A stretch of 64,000 nucleotides of DNA, from contig CAWZYM010000205.1 in the NCBI GenBank assembly GCA_963966185.1, forward strand, positions 760,001 through 824,000, written 5' to 3'. Of the stretch, positions 36,013 through 49,121 are shown piece after piece (the stretch's first letter is position 1; each line of letters begins with the position of its first letter). Both the position numbers and the translations under genes were made by a program. This stretch comes from Rhabditoides inermis (lineage: Eukaryota > Nematoda > Chromadorea > Rhabditida > Rhabditidae). The notes under the pieces were generated by a model. The model did no database searches, was not told the origin of the DNA, and worked only from the letters and a program-made list of their open reading frames with translations.

Positions 36013-37631
36013 GAAAATGATGGATAAGAAAAGGAGAGGGATGAGAAAAGGATGTTGCATACTATTTCGCCTCGCCTCACTTCTATGATTGAATATAGAA
36101 GGACGTGAGTGCATATAGTGATGTTTTATTTTATTTACTCAGAATATAGTAATCGCGCAGTTTGTTGGAGTGTGGTGAGCTGTTTCGTAGTGCGTGGTGA
36201 TGTTATCGCTCATTTGCACAATTTACTGTTTCTTTCTCTAACAGCAGACAGACTGGCAGCTGGCGCACACTCACCTCGCCACGCTCTCTCGTCGCGGGGC
36301 AATAAAGTGGCGTCGATTAGAGGAATTTAATTGATAGCGGGCGTCAGAGGTCACAAAAAGATGCAAATTTTGGTAGAAGTGTGGTGGCCACCTGTATGCA
36401 TGTTGTAGTAAAAGGAGATGTTACACGGTTGCATAGTTTTCTTGAACAGCCCGCGACAATTGTTTGGTGTCGCCTCGCCTCGATTAAATCATTTCGTGAA
36501 AGGAAACCAGAAAGAGTTATAAAAAGATTACGGGCAGATTTGTAGGTAAGGGAGTTTAGAGGAGTGACGTCAAAACCGTTTCTCGAAAGCTGGAGTCTGC
36601 GATTCGCAGTACTCGTTCTTGTAAGGCCTACTCGATGCAACCGTTCAACCACCTACCCGTCTCCTCGCCTCACATACTATTTCGCTGCTTTTCTGTCTGA
36701 CGCTCTCTGATTACGCGCTATTTCGTCGGACTTTCTCGAGCTTATAGCTCCGCGGATATGAGAGATATGATAACATAAAGATTTTGGGAGCATCTCGAGA
36801 CCGAGGGCTTTACAGCCATACCAAATTTAGCCGGATCCATGCATCGGTGGCCTTTGTGGAGCCATGTATGGACGGACACCATAGGGCATTTAGCCAGACC
36901 GGCGCAGCGGGCGCTGCGATCGCTGAATACTTTCACCTTTCCGCGATGCAGTCGAGAGAACGGCGAGGTGAGGTTGTTGTGTTGTGGGAGATTTTTGTGG
37001 GTGGCGCGAATTTCAGGAAACCATAGTCGAAATAATTCAACAACAAAAAATTGGAGGGTATGTGCAAGCATGTGGTTTGAGGTTGCTGCGGTCTAATCGA
37101 TAGTGTGTAATTTGAAGTACAGGGGAAAAATCGTTTTTCAAGGCATTTCCGTGGCAGTGAGAAGGCAAATCGAGCGTAGTTTGAGAAGACTGACCGCTAC
37201 TTGAATAATACAGTAAATTGTGAAACCTCGAAAAACAACAGTTATCTCATCAAAGAAACCAAGGTCCTTACGACGTATAGTAACCATAATATGAAAAATC
37301 AGTTATCCGGAATAATAACAAGTGGTTGACATAATCAGTGTTGATGTGGTGATTAAATTGAAACAAAAATTCTAGTAATAATATAAACGTAATATTTAAT
37401 ATAAAATGAAATTTGAAAATCAGGCAATCGGCGCTTCCTTCGCGGTAAGGTACAAACTTGGCACGAGTTTCCAATGGAAATTTAGATACCAGCTTGGTCC
37501 CGCCACGGACCTAGAGACTTTTGTAGAAATCGTTTTGACGTGAGACATCAGCTGGTCATTTCATTTTCATCACTGCGTTCTCCTTTCCTGAAAATGAAAC
37601 GTGCACAAAAGTAAACAACAACAAAACAATA
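36013..37631. other. Intergenic, no supported gene
   Basis: Short open frames on both strands lack motifs and splice context. The stretch is AT-rich after 37100. Confidence 0.4.
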
Positions 37632-37790
37632 GGCCCCATTATACTTTCACGCTGACGCGACGCTGACCCTTCCGTGCAAAAGATGCAACTATTGATTTCG
37701 TTGACGCAGAGTGATCAAAATCGATAGTTGCATGTTTTGCACGGGAGCGTCAGCGTCGCGTCAGCGTCAGCGTGAAAGTATAATGGGGTC
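37632..37790. mobile_element. Palindromic MITE, 159 bp, TA target site
   Basis: Begins GGCCCCATTATACTTTCACG and ends with the reverse complement bar one base. Internal arms repeat GACGCGACGCTGAC and GTGCAAAAGATGCAACTAT. TA flanks both ends. No coding sequence; Tc1/mariner-type MITE is the best guess. Confidence 0.8.
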
Positions 37791-37880
37791 TATTTAGTAA
37801 GAATCAACCAAGATTTTTCCGACACGACGTAACACGACACATATTTTTTCAATACTAAAAAAAACGTCACCACAGCGAAT

Positions 37881-37962
37881 TCTCTCCCTCTCTCTTTTTC
37901 TATCTCTCCATCTCTCTGCCTCTCTTTCTCTCTCTCTCTCTCTCTCTCCTTCCTCCCTCTCT

Positions 37963-38006
<44 letters not shown>
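37881..38006. repeat. CT microsatellite
   Basis: Mainly CTCTCT with CCCT and TTTC interruptions. Confidence 0.85.
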
Positions 38007-38009
<3 letters not shown>

Positions 38010-38215
38010 CCCCTTTCTCTCCCCCCTCTTTCACCATCGGAATCGAACACGAGAAGCTGCGGAGAAGCTGCGGAGCATGGACTATGAGAAGGAGTAGAGC
38101 GCGTATGAGATGGAGGAATAGCACCACCACACACACATACGAACACCACACACCGGTCCGCTACTTATCAAATAATATCATGATCAAACCAAAAACCATT
38201 TTCCGAATAAAAATC

Positions 38216-38221
38216 TTTATT
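38216..38221 (-). terminator. Possible poly(A) signal of the minus-strand gene
   Basis: AATAAA on the minus strand, about 320 bp after the stop codon at 38538. Further AATAAA-like strings lie at 38260-38275. Confidence 0.3.
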
Positions 38222-38537
38222 TTTATTTCTGTCAAGACATTTTGTTATAAGAAATAAGTTATTAAATAAACTTTTAATACGTCTAGTCTCATAAACTCAC
38301 AATCTCAAATCGAAACGCACTGATGTCAAAACACTCTGATAGATCGATTCTAGTAGGTCAAGGTAAATGCTGTTATAAGTCATAATCAAAGGGCGGGGAA
38401 AACCAATAAACCTGAGCTAGAGAAGGATAGAATGTGCACGTGTGCGTGTGAGGTGCACGGCTCCACTAGCTGCACCCGTCTCCTCGTCTTCTCTCCGCCT
38501 TTCCCTTCAGATACTCGGCACGCGCGCAGCTGCAGCA

Positions 38538-41500
38538 TCACACGAGAGCGCGCAGTCGGAACGCTCGGGGCGAAGCGCCAACTGAAAGCAACCACCATCT
38601 TGTACTCCATTCCCATGGCAAACGCCCACCCACCGATCCAATGTGAATACAATACAGTCCAATACGGCTGGTGGCGACAGCGCCCTGTCCGCGACGCTCG
38701 CACAGCAGACGACGCTCTATCTCCTCCAATACAGGCCCGCTCAGCCTGCAACCAATAGCTAGAAGGTGAGTGATTGAATTAAGAATTTACTGCGTGAACA
38801 ACGTCGGATCTAGGATATCATCTAGCATATCATATATACACGACAACGAACATCAAATAAAAAAAATAAAAAAAAACTCACGCCGGGTTAGATGAAAACA
38901 CACAAGACATAAACAGTATTCGGCAACATCTCTCCCGGCAGCGCGTTGAAGAGAAGACGCGCGGAATGCACCAGACCGGGCATGGTCTGAAAAAAACAAT
39001 ACATAAATGTCGGAAGAAAGGAGAAAGACACAAATCGGGTTAGATGGAAACACACAAGACATAAACAGTATTCGGCGCGACCGTCGATATGACTCACTTC
39101 GAGCTGCTCTCCGTTGACGGACATGCGAACACCGACGTCTTGCCGGCGTCGTCAGCCGCGTTGTGCAACAGCTAGACATCAGCACACGCGACAACGCGAC
39201 CAGCGCCTCCTCCAACTCTCGAGCCAGCTCAAACAAATGTCTTATTCCTCTTTCTCTTTCACTCAAACTCACAGACACACTCCCTCTCTGATGTATTCCC
39301 TGCTCCATCTCTACCGCTCTTTCGCTTCTTATTGATACTTTATTCCTGTCTGTATACATACCTATTCACCCCCTCTCCCCCACCCCTTCTCTCATTCCTC
39401 ACCGGCGCCGCGCAACGCTTCGTGTTTACGCGCAGCTTTTTGATGCCCTTATCGAGTAGCGGCACCACCTTTACGAGCTGATCGCGCAGCGAGTGTCGAG
39501 AGTTCGGCACATCCAGGTCGAACTGAAACGCGACAATGTCGTTTCTGCATTCCACCGCACCCCACAACACAAACTGAACGAACTCCTACTACAACAAAGC
39601 ATACATGCCAATCACAACACTCACCGCCTCGTCCTGCAGCGCCGCCAAACGGTAGGAGAGCGCAGCAGCCTGCACGAACGCGTCGGCGCACTTCACCAGG
39701 CATACGATCTCCGAGCGCACGTCGTCGCACATCGCGGGAGCCTCGGCTAGAAATGCGCAAGTGTTCGGCAAGGTTGCCAGAATAGTGTACTAGTGAATAA
39801 AGAATAAACAAATCATAGGAGGACTCACTGTTAACAACTCGGCCGCGAATCCGTGCGCACCCGTGCACGACACCTGCATCTGGGGTCGGGCATAGTCCCT
39901 GTCTGTCAGATACGTCTTTCCGTTGACACGGATCTGAATACCAACATTGTGACCTACTCATTATTGTCATAAAATGACGAGATTCAACACAGCGTTGCGA
40001 ACACTCCATATCTGGACACACACACGCACATACTTTATTGCAAGTCGTGCAGATATAATTTCAGAACTGTTCTATATCTACACTGTTTTGAAATATGTGA
40101 CTACTGTTGCGCCCGCAAGGTGTGCCGACAGTGGACAACTCGCTACCTGGACGCGTTCGTGGTTCACGCGAATTCTCATGATAGCAGTGTCTCTGAGATG
40201 GTGGACGTGCTCGTCGATGAGTTGCGCACCCTCAGTCGTCGACACCTAAACATCGTTCAAAAGAACAATGCATGCAATAACGCGTATTCCACGCACCTGT
40301 CCATTAGAGACAATCACGCGAGCCGACACCTCAGACCCCTCACCGAGTTCGAAGCGAAGTCTGTAAAGAACACATATGTGGTTGAAAACGACAGCAAATT
40401 TTTGTCTGTCAACAACTCAACAGCAACAATCACACTACACCTCACAAACAGAAAATAAGACGCTAGAAGCACTTGCCTCCAGTCATGTCCGTCAGAGTAC
40501 TGCTGTGCGCGAACCAGCATCGACTCAAGGCCGGCGCGCCGGAGAAGGCAGGTGTGCGGGAGTGGGATGAGCGCCTTCTGCCCGTACACGTACTCCGAAA
40601 GAGGCAGCTTCAAACCGCTGAACATGATAAACAATTACGATGAACACGCTCTTCACATACATACCGAGCACCGTCTGAACGAATTATGATTTCGATCCAG
40701 TTAAGGCGAATAGAACGCTACTTGTCAGAAGCTAGAAGGAATGTAACTTAGAACTGACTTAATGTACTGCCGTGTTAGAGGCATGTCCGGCTTCAGCTCT
40801 TCTTTGTACTTGTTGGCCGCGTGGACAGTGGTCACGCGAACCGCACCCAGCGCCGCCTGCAAGACAATTCAAAATAAAAGATTAAAAGATAAAGGAAAAC
40901 ACACCGAGACTCTCTGGAACTCGCGTTCTATCTTCAGCGTTTCATCCGCAGTGGTGACGTGACAAAGACCCTGCAAGACAGTAATGCTAATCGAATGAGA
41001 AGGGTAATTGAATGCGAACAAGTTTAAATAAACACTCACCGGCGCTATCGCTTCTTGGTTGGTGTGCGCGGTACCCGCCGTACTCAGGCTCTCCACCATG
41101 TCCACGTCTTTCTCCTTCCGAGCGTCGGCTTCACGTCGCTTCATCTTCCCCTCTTCCCCCTTCTTCCTTACATTGATTTGTCGCCGTTTCGCTTCCTCCT
41201 GGACATAATAGGCATCCTCGTCGCCGCTCCTTTCCTGCTGGCTGTGTTCATTTCACTCCTGCACACTCGATATGGCAGCAGACAGGTGAACTGGTGACGT
41301 CTGCTGTGCCGGCGAGCACATCTCCTCTTGCTCCTCCGCCTCACGATTCCCATCTTCGTACTCCACGGAAGATCCGTCACTTCCAGAGTTCGAATACCAT
41401 TCGGAACTCGAATCTCCTTTGGCTGGAGTGCGCGCCGTTGTCGACTTCTTCTTCTTCTTTTTCTTCTTCTTCTTCTTCTTGTTGCTCGTCTGCGCATTCT

Positions 41501-43739
41501 GCTCCAGTCGTCGCTCCGGGCTACAACACATACACAACCATGAACATCTCTTTCGATATCCGTAGCATTGTATACGAGCTTGCCGAAAACCACCGTTAGC
41601 ACAACGCATCGCTAAACTGTAATCGCCCGGCGTTAGCCCCCCGCATGTTTCATATTGTGCTTGAAATGCCATGTACAGCTATAACGATTCCGTGTAAATC
41701 CCTGAACTCTCTGAACTCTGAGCAAATGAAACATTCACTATCACACAGACGACACCCGCACCTTTATTTGCAGGAAGATAGTCTTGATGTTTGTGATGCG
41801 GGCGAAGATGCCTTTCCGACACGGGGATGCTCCACGAGCGCCGGTGGTCGAGCAGGGAATGGGGGCAGGTGTGCGTATTTTACGAGCCAACTGTAAAATG
41901 GGCGTGAGAGGAACAACAACAAGTGTAATGAAGAACAAACACGTTCCGGTGATCACGGCCCGGATAGTGGCACAGCGCGCCTCACAGAGAGAGCGGCTGG
42001 TGCGCAGGCTGCCCCGCATGTGTATGAGTGCGTAGCGATTTCAAGCAAAAAATTATGGCGCTCCACCGCTTGCTGGCAAAGTCGCAAAAGAGCTGACGCT
42101 GACGCGACGCTGACGCTCCCGTGCAAAAGATGCAACTATTGATTTCGTTGACGCAGCGTGATCAAAATCGATAGGTGCATCTTTTGCACGGGAGGATCAG
42201 CGTCAGCGTGATATATAAGTATAATGGGGCCTGACTGTGCAACTATCCGGATCGTGGTGATGTCGCTTGCATTTGCCGCCATGACAGAGCAGTAGGAAGC
42301 GGATAAGATTTGAACAAAAGAGAATGCGTACCTGTGATGATATATGTGAGGGCGAAGCTGCAGAAGACACGGGCGTTTGTGCTAGAGAGGGAGCCGCTCT
42401 CGACGTCAGGTTCGTCGACTGCTTGGGCGGAGGCAAAACAGCCTGTTTCTGTTCCGAAGCAGGCGGCGGCGCCTTCTTGTTCGTCGGCAACAGCGGTTTC
42501 TGACGACGGGGTGGCGGAGGAGGTGATGATGAGACCTACAAAATTGAGCATAATCTGCTTACGTACCCGCACTTATTCCAACGGATTTGACTTCACATGC
42601 AAAACACATTAAACGAACAAGTTCTGGGGACACGAGAACAACCCCACTCTCACACACCCCACCTCGTCCGAATCGCGAGTCACGGCAGGCGTGCGCGCAT
42701 TCAGTGCAGACGAGCGCCCAATTGGAGAAGCAGATCTGGTAATCGCAGGAGTGCGCGAGTTGAGGGCGTGGAAGTTGTCATCTGCCTCTGTCCTCGTCAA
42801 GGTGACACCCTCTTTCACCTGAAAGACAAAGCAATTAACGATACACACAACATTGCATGCACGTCGCAATGGAAATCACCTGGTGAATGCGGGAGCGAGC
42901 GTGGTCAGCCTCGTCGTCGAGAGTCTTCTTCTCGATTCGTGGCTAGTCCACTTTTTCTCGCTCTTTCCGTCTTCTTCTGTCTTTTCACCGGCTTCGTGAT
43001 CAAGTTCTTCGCAACAGACACAGCCATCTCCTCCCCTGTGTCATCAGATATGTCCCTGTCCTTCACTTGTCGCAGCGTTTGACGAGTGCGCACTTGAGCG
43101 GCAGCCTCCTTGCGAGCGGCTTCCTCATCCTCACTTCTTTTTTTCGACAGCTCCGTCTTCTGGAATGAATAAGTTACGTGGTTAGTAGAGGTTCAACAAA
43201 CTGTACAAAACGCGAATGCTGATCTGCTCGGATGTGTCAGTTGAATACTCACCACAAGAGTCGTCGCACGCAACGCATACCGTCTAGTGGCCGGGCACGG
43301 GTTGGGAAGCTTAGTAGTCGCCGGTTGCCGCGCTGTCACTTCTTCTGCGTCAACATCTGACCATGATTACATATAAGGGTAGCTCTATCTTGTCTAACTA
43401 TCTTGTCATCTTGCTGATCTGCTCGGATGCTGTCACTTTGATCTTATGTGCTACAGACAGACAGAAGTATGTAATATCAGAGGTCAACTAATAAATGAAT
43501 GCAAACGCCACCCGTTTATGTTTCGGTGTATTTACTCCCTACTACCTTCTGGTGACACGAACATTTATTCTGACCACTGAAATGAATAATATTTGATGTT
43601 ATGTATACGAACGTCATGCTCGTATACAACAACAACAATACGCCATCATAATCTGTAGCCATTAGAACAACGAAATAAAAAGTAAAATACCTTGCGTCAG
43701 ATGCTCTTGGGCATCTGGGGGACGATCAGGATGAGACAT
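38538..43739 (-). CDS. Unknown large protein, disordered N-terminal half and folded C-terminal half
   Basis: Minus-strand exons with matching phases: 43739-43691 (MSHPDRPPDAQEH), 43356-43253, 43159-42989, 42942-42880, 42818-42663, 42535-42332, 42072-41957, one from 41890, one from 41520 (ends unresolved), then 41198-41040, 40970-40905, 40856-40759, 40617-40477, 40360-40297, 40245-40147, 39933-39829, 39789-39625, 39585-39403, 39227-39188, 39138-39098, 38986-38904 and 38745-38538. The N-terminal half is charged and Pro/Ser-rich (RTPAITRSASPIGRSS, VSSSPPPPRRQ), followed by a poly-Lys run and an acidic Ser stretch (SSEWYSNSGSDGSS). The last 13 exons give 483 residues of folded-looking sequence, e.g. 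TTADETLKIEREFQRVS, LRFELGEGSEVSARVIVSNG, FVQFVLWGAVECRNDIVAF, LLFNALPGEMLPNTVYVLLS. I recognise no family. One intron (after 40477) uses a GC donor (gcaagt); two are only 46 and 49 nt. The middle exons are the weakest part. Confidence 0.65.
42092..42231. mobile_element. Second copy of the palindromic MITE
   Basis: Shares GACGCGACGCTGACGCT, GTGCAAAAGATGCAACTATT and TATAATGGGGCC with the element at 37632-37790, but the left end is shortened and the right arm has an insertion. It lies in an intron of the minus-strand gene, about 20 bp before an acceptor. Confidence 0.75.
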
Positions 43740-44192
43740 CTTTAACACCAACCGTTCGGCGAAATTTTTTAACATAGAAAAAAGGAATGAATTTTAGATA
43801 TGGTATCAGGATCACGGGAACCTCATAATCAATACAAAAATAAAACACGTAATTACTATTTATCATAATTTATTATTTGCATGAGAAATCGTGTACGTGA
43901 GGGATAGACATTTTATCTCTGAACGAAATAAAGTGAGCGAAATGCAAAAGAAAATTGAAATAATTGAGCAATATGGCAAAAAAAATGGTACGGATACACA
44001 GGAAAAGCGGAAAAAACCAATCAGTAGAGACACCGATAGATTATAAGTGAAATACTGCGCCGTATAGACAGAATAATCTTCACCGGTTCCATAGGACATG
44101 ACATGACACGACACGACAATGTGGAAGGACGGTGAATGTTGATCCTCGATCCTCGCCGCACGAATAACAGCGTCAAATAGAGAAGCGGTGTC

Positions 44193-47100
44193 CTATAACA
44201 CCTCTTTTTTAAGCATCCGCCCCCTTTTCACCATCTCTCTCATCTCCCTCTTTTCCCGTACCATCTTCTCTAAATTCCTGTATGCGGGAAGGGCACGCCC
44301 GACAGACTCCCTCAGATCGAGAAGATATGACACCGGACACGGCACTCGAGCGTGCTTCACGGACAGAACGGACAACACGTCCAATAGGGCCCTAGAACAC
44401 ACACATACAATCTCCTACCACGTACTTCTCGATCCAAATCTAATGTTGTGCTAGCTAGTAAAACACACACAACAATACATATTTCACTCACGAGATGAGC
44501 TTGTCAGTGTCATCCAACGCTGCGAACCGATAGCGGTGAGCCACGTGGCTGGCGAGTACGAACTTGTAGGCGGGTACAGACGAGAGCAGCTGAACGGCCG
44601 GCGGCCGCCGAGAGGTAACGTCCGTTCGCGACATTGACGAGCCTGGAATGAAGTAAATATGATCCATAAAGTCAACCGTTACGTGTACGCGTGTACCTTC
44701 GTGCGGTCCATGCCGAGTCTTCCTGCACAATTCCAGCGTAGGCGCTGGCGGCAACCACCTCCAGACTGCGAATGGAAGTCTCCCACAAGTCCCTCAAACA
44801 ATACATCTCTCCTCCTTCCCCTTCAAAACAAATTAAAATGCACTAATCTGTTCTGAACACCAGGTAGAGCGGTTCGAGTCATCAGCCGGTTCGGAAGTAA
44901 ACGTGGTCTGAAATAAACGCTGTTATCACTACTGAACACGGAATAAACGAGACAATGCTATTACATTTCCCAACTTGGCCAATATCTGACCACATCTATA
45001 ATTATCGATACAAAACAGGTGGCAACGGTGTCCGATATAGATCGCGATAACAATTAACAACGTAGTATTTAACAAACCATGATTACTGATCATGAATCAC
45101 ATACGTTCACACATACAAGCGTGAGCCCATATATCAAACAGCATTCACCCACCGATTTTGGTCGACAGCCTTGAGATCGTCGGAGAGCATCCTGGACAGC
45201 ACCGCCACCTCAAACAACACTCAAATAACAATAACAACCACCACCACCACAAGAAAAAAAACAAATGCACGAGTAAATTAAAATGTGCGAGACCGGCTTA
45301 CCGGAAACAGGTCTCGTAGACGCTGCTGCAGTCGCCGGCTCGCATCCAGCAGAGTAGATCGGCCTTTGCACGCACCACCACCTCAAACAACACGTTAAAA
45401 AATAACAACCACCAACACCACCACAATACCAAATTCACAAGTAAATTAAAATGAGCGAGACCGGCTTACCAGAGTCTTCGATAGAAGCAACAGCCGATCA
45501 GTAGATCAGCTGGAGCCTGAGCTCTCTCCTCTTAACTTCTAAAACAAATTATATACTATAATACATGCATACAAACAGAAAAAAACCGGATCGGAAAGCA
45601 AAGGTCCTCATTATTTTTCGAAAATAACTGCATAGTGATAAACTCGTCTCTAGAGTCATACACTATGAAACACGGTCTGAAATATTTCAGTGGGGGGGGG
45701 GGGGCAGCTCGATCGGTGGGATTGCGCGAACCTCGCTCCAGCTTAGCTTCGGCGGACAAGCCTAACGGAATCTCGGGTCTGATTTCTCATTTTCGAATCA
45801 AATAAGATCGACGATCGATTTCGCACTGTTTGTCTTCAGCTTCGAGAACAGTTACTATCTAAGCTCTGCTCAATTTGCTAGTTTTATTAACGCCGCACAA
45901 AACTCAGTGATTTTTTTTTGTCATTACACTGTACACTCTCGAATCTCACAAACCCCACGTCTCCAGCTATCTCTCTCCCTCATATACTTGGTCACAACGC
46001 TGACACATTTTGGCCACGCTCGAAACACACCCGCTCTTCCCTCGCTGTCTTCTCCTTCTCCTCTTCTCCCTGACCGAATTCGAACCCGACACTCGCCCCG
46101 TTGCCAGCAGACTGCACCAGCCGAAACGTACACTGAAAAAAAACGTTCGCTGAAACGTTCGCCTAGAAGGATACAACTTTCAATGAACGAAGCAATACAT
46201 GAACTCATGCTACCTCCGCAGTGACGTCATCATCAGCCGTCGCCCGCGCGCTCTCGCGCCTTCCGCCAGCGCTCTTCTGCAAATTCACCCGAATCACAAA
46301 GTGTTATCCAATCGTGATCACGACACATACCTCAGCTGCTGTCTTCTCCTTCTAATCTCCTCCCTGACCCGACTCGAACCCGACACTCGCCCCGTTGCCA
46401 GCAGACTGCACCAGCTGAAACGTACACTCCCCAGTCGTACCTGTCTCCTCCTCCACTTACCTGTGCAATGTGCAGGTAGACAGCTCTCCAATCGGCGGTC
46501 CGAGAGACGTCGATGGTGGCTTCATCGCTGTTCTGCGAGACACCGCAGCCATGCAGGAGCACGAGCTAGAAACATGGCATCGATCGATCGATATCCGCAT
46601 CACTCATCCCTACTAGCTGCTTGTTAAAGTCGCTTCTGTCGTCGGAAATCGGTAGACGGACGGACAGATGACGTGGCGGAACCGCCATTCTAATTAGAAC
46701 AATAGAATCTGACCAAACAAACGCGCAGCAAACGAAATCGATTCCGCGAGAGCCTCTAATTCGCACATTTCGCAATAGCTTGTTATGACGTCACTATGAT
46801 CGTCATAGCCGTGTTTTCAAATGTCGCAGAGCGGTTATAATAAACACAAAATAGTAAAACAAATAATAAAAACTCATAAAACACACGACAAATAGAAATT
46901 TCGAAAACATGGCACTGCAGCATGATGACGTCACTTTTGTCTCATCTGTTTCGCGCCACTTTTCCTGTTACGTCGTTCAACTAATTTGGCGGAAACAAAT
47001 TTATCGATCACTTCCACACCTCTCTCTTTTCTCTCTCTCTCACTCTCTTTTCTCTCCCACACTCAAAAACATTCCTTACGACTGAAGCTAGAGTTGATTG

Positions 47101-48200
47101 ACATTCTCATTACCGAAATCGTGCAATAGAATGCCGCGCACCTGCTGGTTTTGGTGATGTAGATGAGGCGGCTGTTGCTGGTATGCCGGTGGTGGCCGAA
47201 TAGCCTGGCGTGTCATCGGCGCCCAAAACTATATGTATCTATATATAAAGGTTAACGACAATAAAAGGAAGGAAAAACGTGAAAATCATCGACACCGTAG
47301 ATGGTCTCTTGTCAAAATTGCGTATTGAGTGGTTAGAAAAAGATCAGAGCTCGTTAAAGGCACAGTGGCGACTATTCTGCCAATAGTATGAATGAGAGAG
47401 AATATTTCTAATGTCAGTACTGTTCCGTGCACTGTAGATCTATTGGACACGAGTTCAAACGGAATATATTTCTCAGTGTGTTCCCACAAGCAATGTCGCA
47501 CCTCGAGTGAGCTGCGGCAGGTGATGCTCGGGTTGGCGCGCCTTCGAAGGGGGACAGGGGCGGACGAGTACTGTGTGGGCGCAGAGGGGGCGTGGCAGCA
47601 GGCGGCGAGTGCAGACGGGCACTCTGTTCCAGCCAGCTGAGTCATACACATTCTAACGTTCAACGCGAAGAACGTGGATTGGAATAGTATGACGCAGACC
47701 ATAATAACACCGGGGAAACAATAACATATAACAGGTGTGATATAGATTAACGAACGGGAAAAGTGTCATCAGGAACAATCGAAAATCAAACACAAACAAT
47801 GGAGCAACGTATAGATCAACATAGATTAGGCAAACTTGATCAAAGCAGTTTCGAAGAGAAGAGTAAGGAGCACTACTGTATCGAGTATCTGCTTCCATAT
47901 CCTATGATATAACACGAAACATGATATTAACGGGGAAACAATGATACAATAAATAAATTGGGCGCTGAGAAGTTGAGAGGAGAACGAAAATAGAATAATG
48001 AGGGAACGATCCGAGTAGAACAGGATGAGAATAACTAAACTGTGTCAGGAGAGAGAAGGGATGATCGGAAGTAACTCTGCCCGTGGCACCCTGCCTACTC
48101 AAATATCAATTACCTCCTTGAGTCGCAGTGATCGGATTTGCCCGCGGCTCCGATTCAAATGGGATGTTCGTGGGCACAACACTCCACAACCAAGGGAGAG
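44193..48200 (-). CDS. Unknown protein, gene copy 1 (has terminal exon, carries an in-frame stop)
   Basis: Exons on the minus strand: about 48195-48114 (PTNIPFESEPRANPITATQG), 47623-47502, 47228-47142 (Gln/Pro-rich, AYQQQPPHLHHQNQQ), 46565-46461 (LLHGCGVSQNSDEATIDVS), 46414-46331, 46276-46214, an unresolved gap, then 45363-45302, 45208-45153, 44907-44861, 44765-44697, 44642-44492 and terminal 44391-44193. Phases agree across each group. The C-terminus reads YKFVLASHVAHRYRFAALDD, then ALLDVLSVLSVKHARV and a Lys/Arg-rich end (MVKRGRMLKKEVL). No family recognised. In exon 46414-46331 the codons read GAT TAG where copy 2 has GAG GAG, so the frame stops at 46354-46352. The next gene starts 454 bp downstream on the same strand; an operon is possible but unproven. 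Confidence 0.6.
46030..46135 (-). pseudogene. Relic duplicate of exon 46331-46414
   Basis: About 95 bp repeat the downstream part of the LVQSAGNGASVGFESGQG exon, but the acceptor TTTCAG has become TTTCGG. The same relic is in unit B near 50680-50780. Confidence 0.6.
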
Positions 48201-48303
48201 TACAGACTACAGTCTAGGGTGGAGGGAAGGTGGAAGTGTGAAACGAAGTGTGGTAAGAACGTGAGGATGAAGGGTGCTTGCTTCGTTGACATCTGATCGT
48301 GTT

Positions 48304-48393
48304 GAAAGAGAGAGAGAGGAAGATATGGAGGGAGAGAGAGAGGAGAGAGAGACAGAGAGAGAAAGAGAGACAGGGAGAGGGGGGGGGGTCGCT
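48304..48393 (+). repeat. GA-rich tract
   Basis: GA-rich with GGAG/ACAG interruptions and a G10 run; the G run is shorter (7) in unit B at about 53031-53037. Confidence 0.8.
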
Positions 48394-48563
48394 GTTCAGG
48401 TTCCGCAGTGCTTCTTTTCGAGAGCCGCGCGGATCAGTGAGTGGAGAAGGAGAAGAAAGAGTGGAGAAGAATCGGGAGTTAGAGAAAAAAGAACAGTAGT
48501 GAGATTTTACTATTAAGTAGACATTATTTGAAGTGTTATGTTGGCAGCAAGATGAAGGTGATC

Positions 48564-48596
<33 letters not shown>

Positions 48597-48917
48597 AGAG
48601 AGAGAGAGAGAGAATGCAGCTGAACCGCGGACTGAGGCCCGGTGACTTGGGAATGGAAGAGGGAGGCGAGTACCATGGAGTGTGGATGGAACAATGAGCG
48701 ACTCGTTCACCTGGCTACTGTGCAGACGGACAATCCAGGAGGTGGGGAGAGAGAGAGAGAGAGATAATGCAGCTGAACCGCGGACTGAGGCCCGGTGACT
48801 TGGGAATGGACGAGGGAGGCGAGTACCATGGAGTGTGGATGGAACAATGAGCGACTCGTTCACCTGGCCACTGTGCAGACGGAGAATCCAGGAGGTGGGG
48901 AGAGAGAGAGAGAGAGT

Positions 48918-48968
<51 letters not shown>

Positions 48969-49121
48969 CAGCTGAACCGCGGACTGAGGCCCGGTGACTT
49001 GGGAATGGACGAGGGAGGCGAGTACCATGGAGTGTGGATGGAACAATGAGCGACTCGTTCACCTGGCTACTGTGCAGACGGAGAATCCAGGAGGTGGGGA
49101 GAGAGAGAGAGTGAGAGAGAG
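48564..49121 (+). repeat. GA-linked minisatellite, three monomers (unit A)
   Basis: Monomers start at about 48613, 48765 and 48965 with AATGCAGCTGAACCGCGGAC and end in GACAATCCAGGAGGTGGGGA, each joined to a GA tract of variable length. Open frames across it on both strands reflect the repeat, not a gene. Confidence 0.9.

Larger units (their letters stand above)
44477..49121. repeat. 4.65-kb segmental tandem duplication, unit A
   Basis: Unit A (44477-49121) and unit B (49122 to about 53970) start at the same string, ACATATTTCACTCACGAGAT, 4645 bp apart, and match nearly base for base over their length with few substitutions and small indels (offset changes from 4645 to 4642 to 4653). The junction lies inside the GA minisatellite. 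Confidence 0.95.

Noticed and set aside
39449..40021. 190-codon minus-strand open frame
   Set aside because: It runs through two introns in a different frame from the exon chain, whose splice sites and phases agree.
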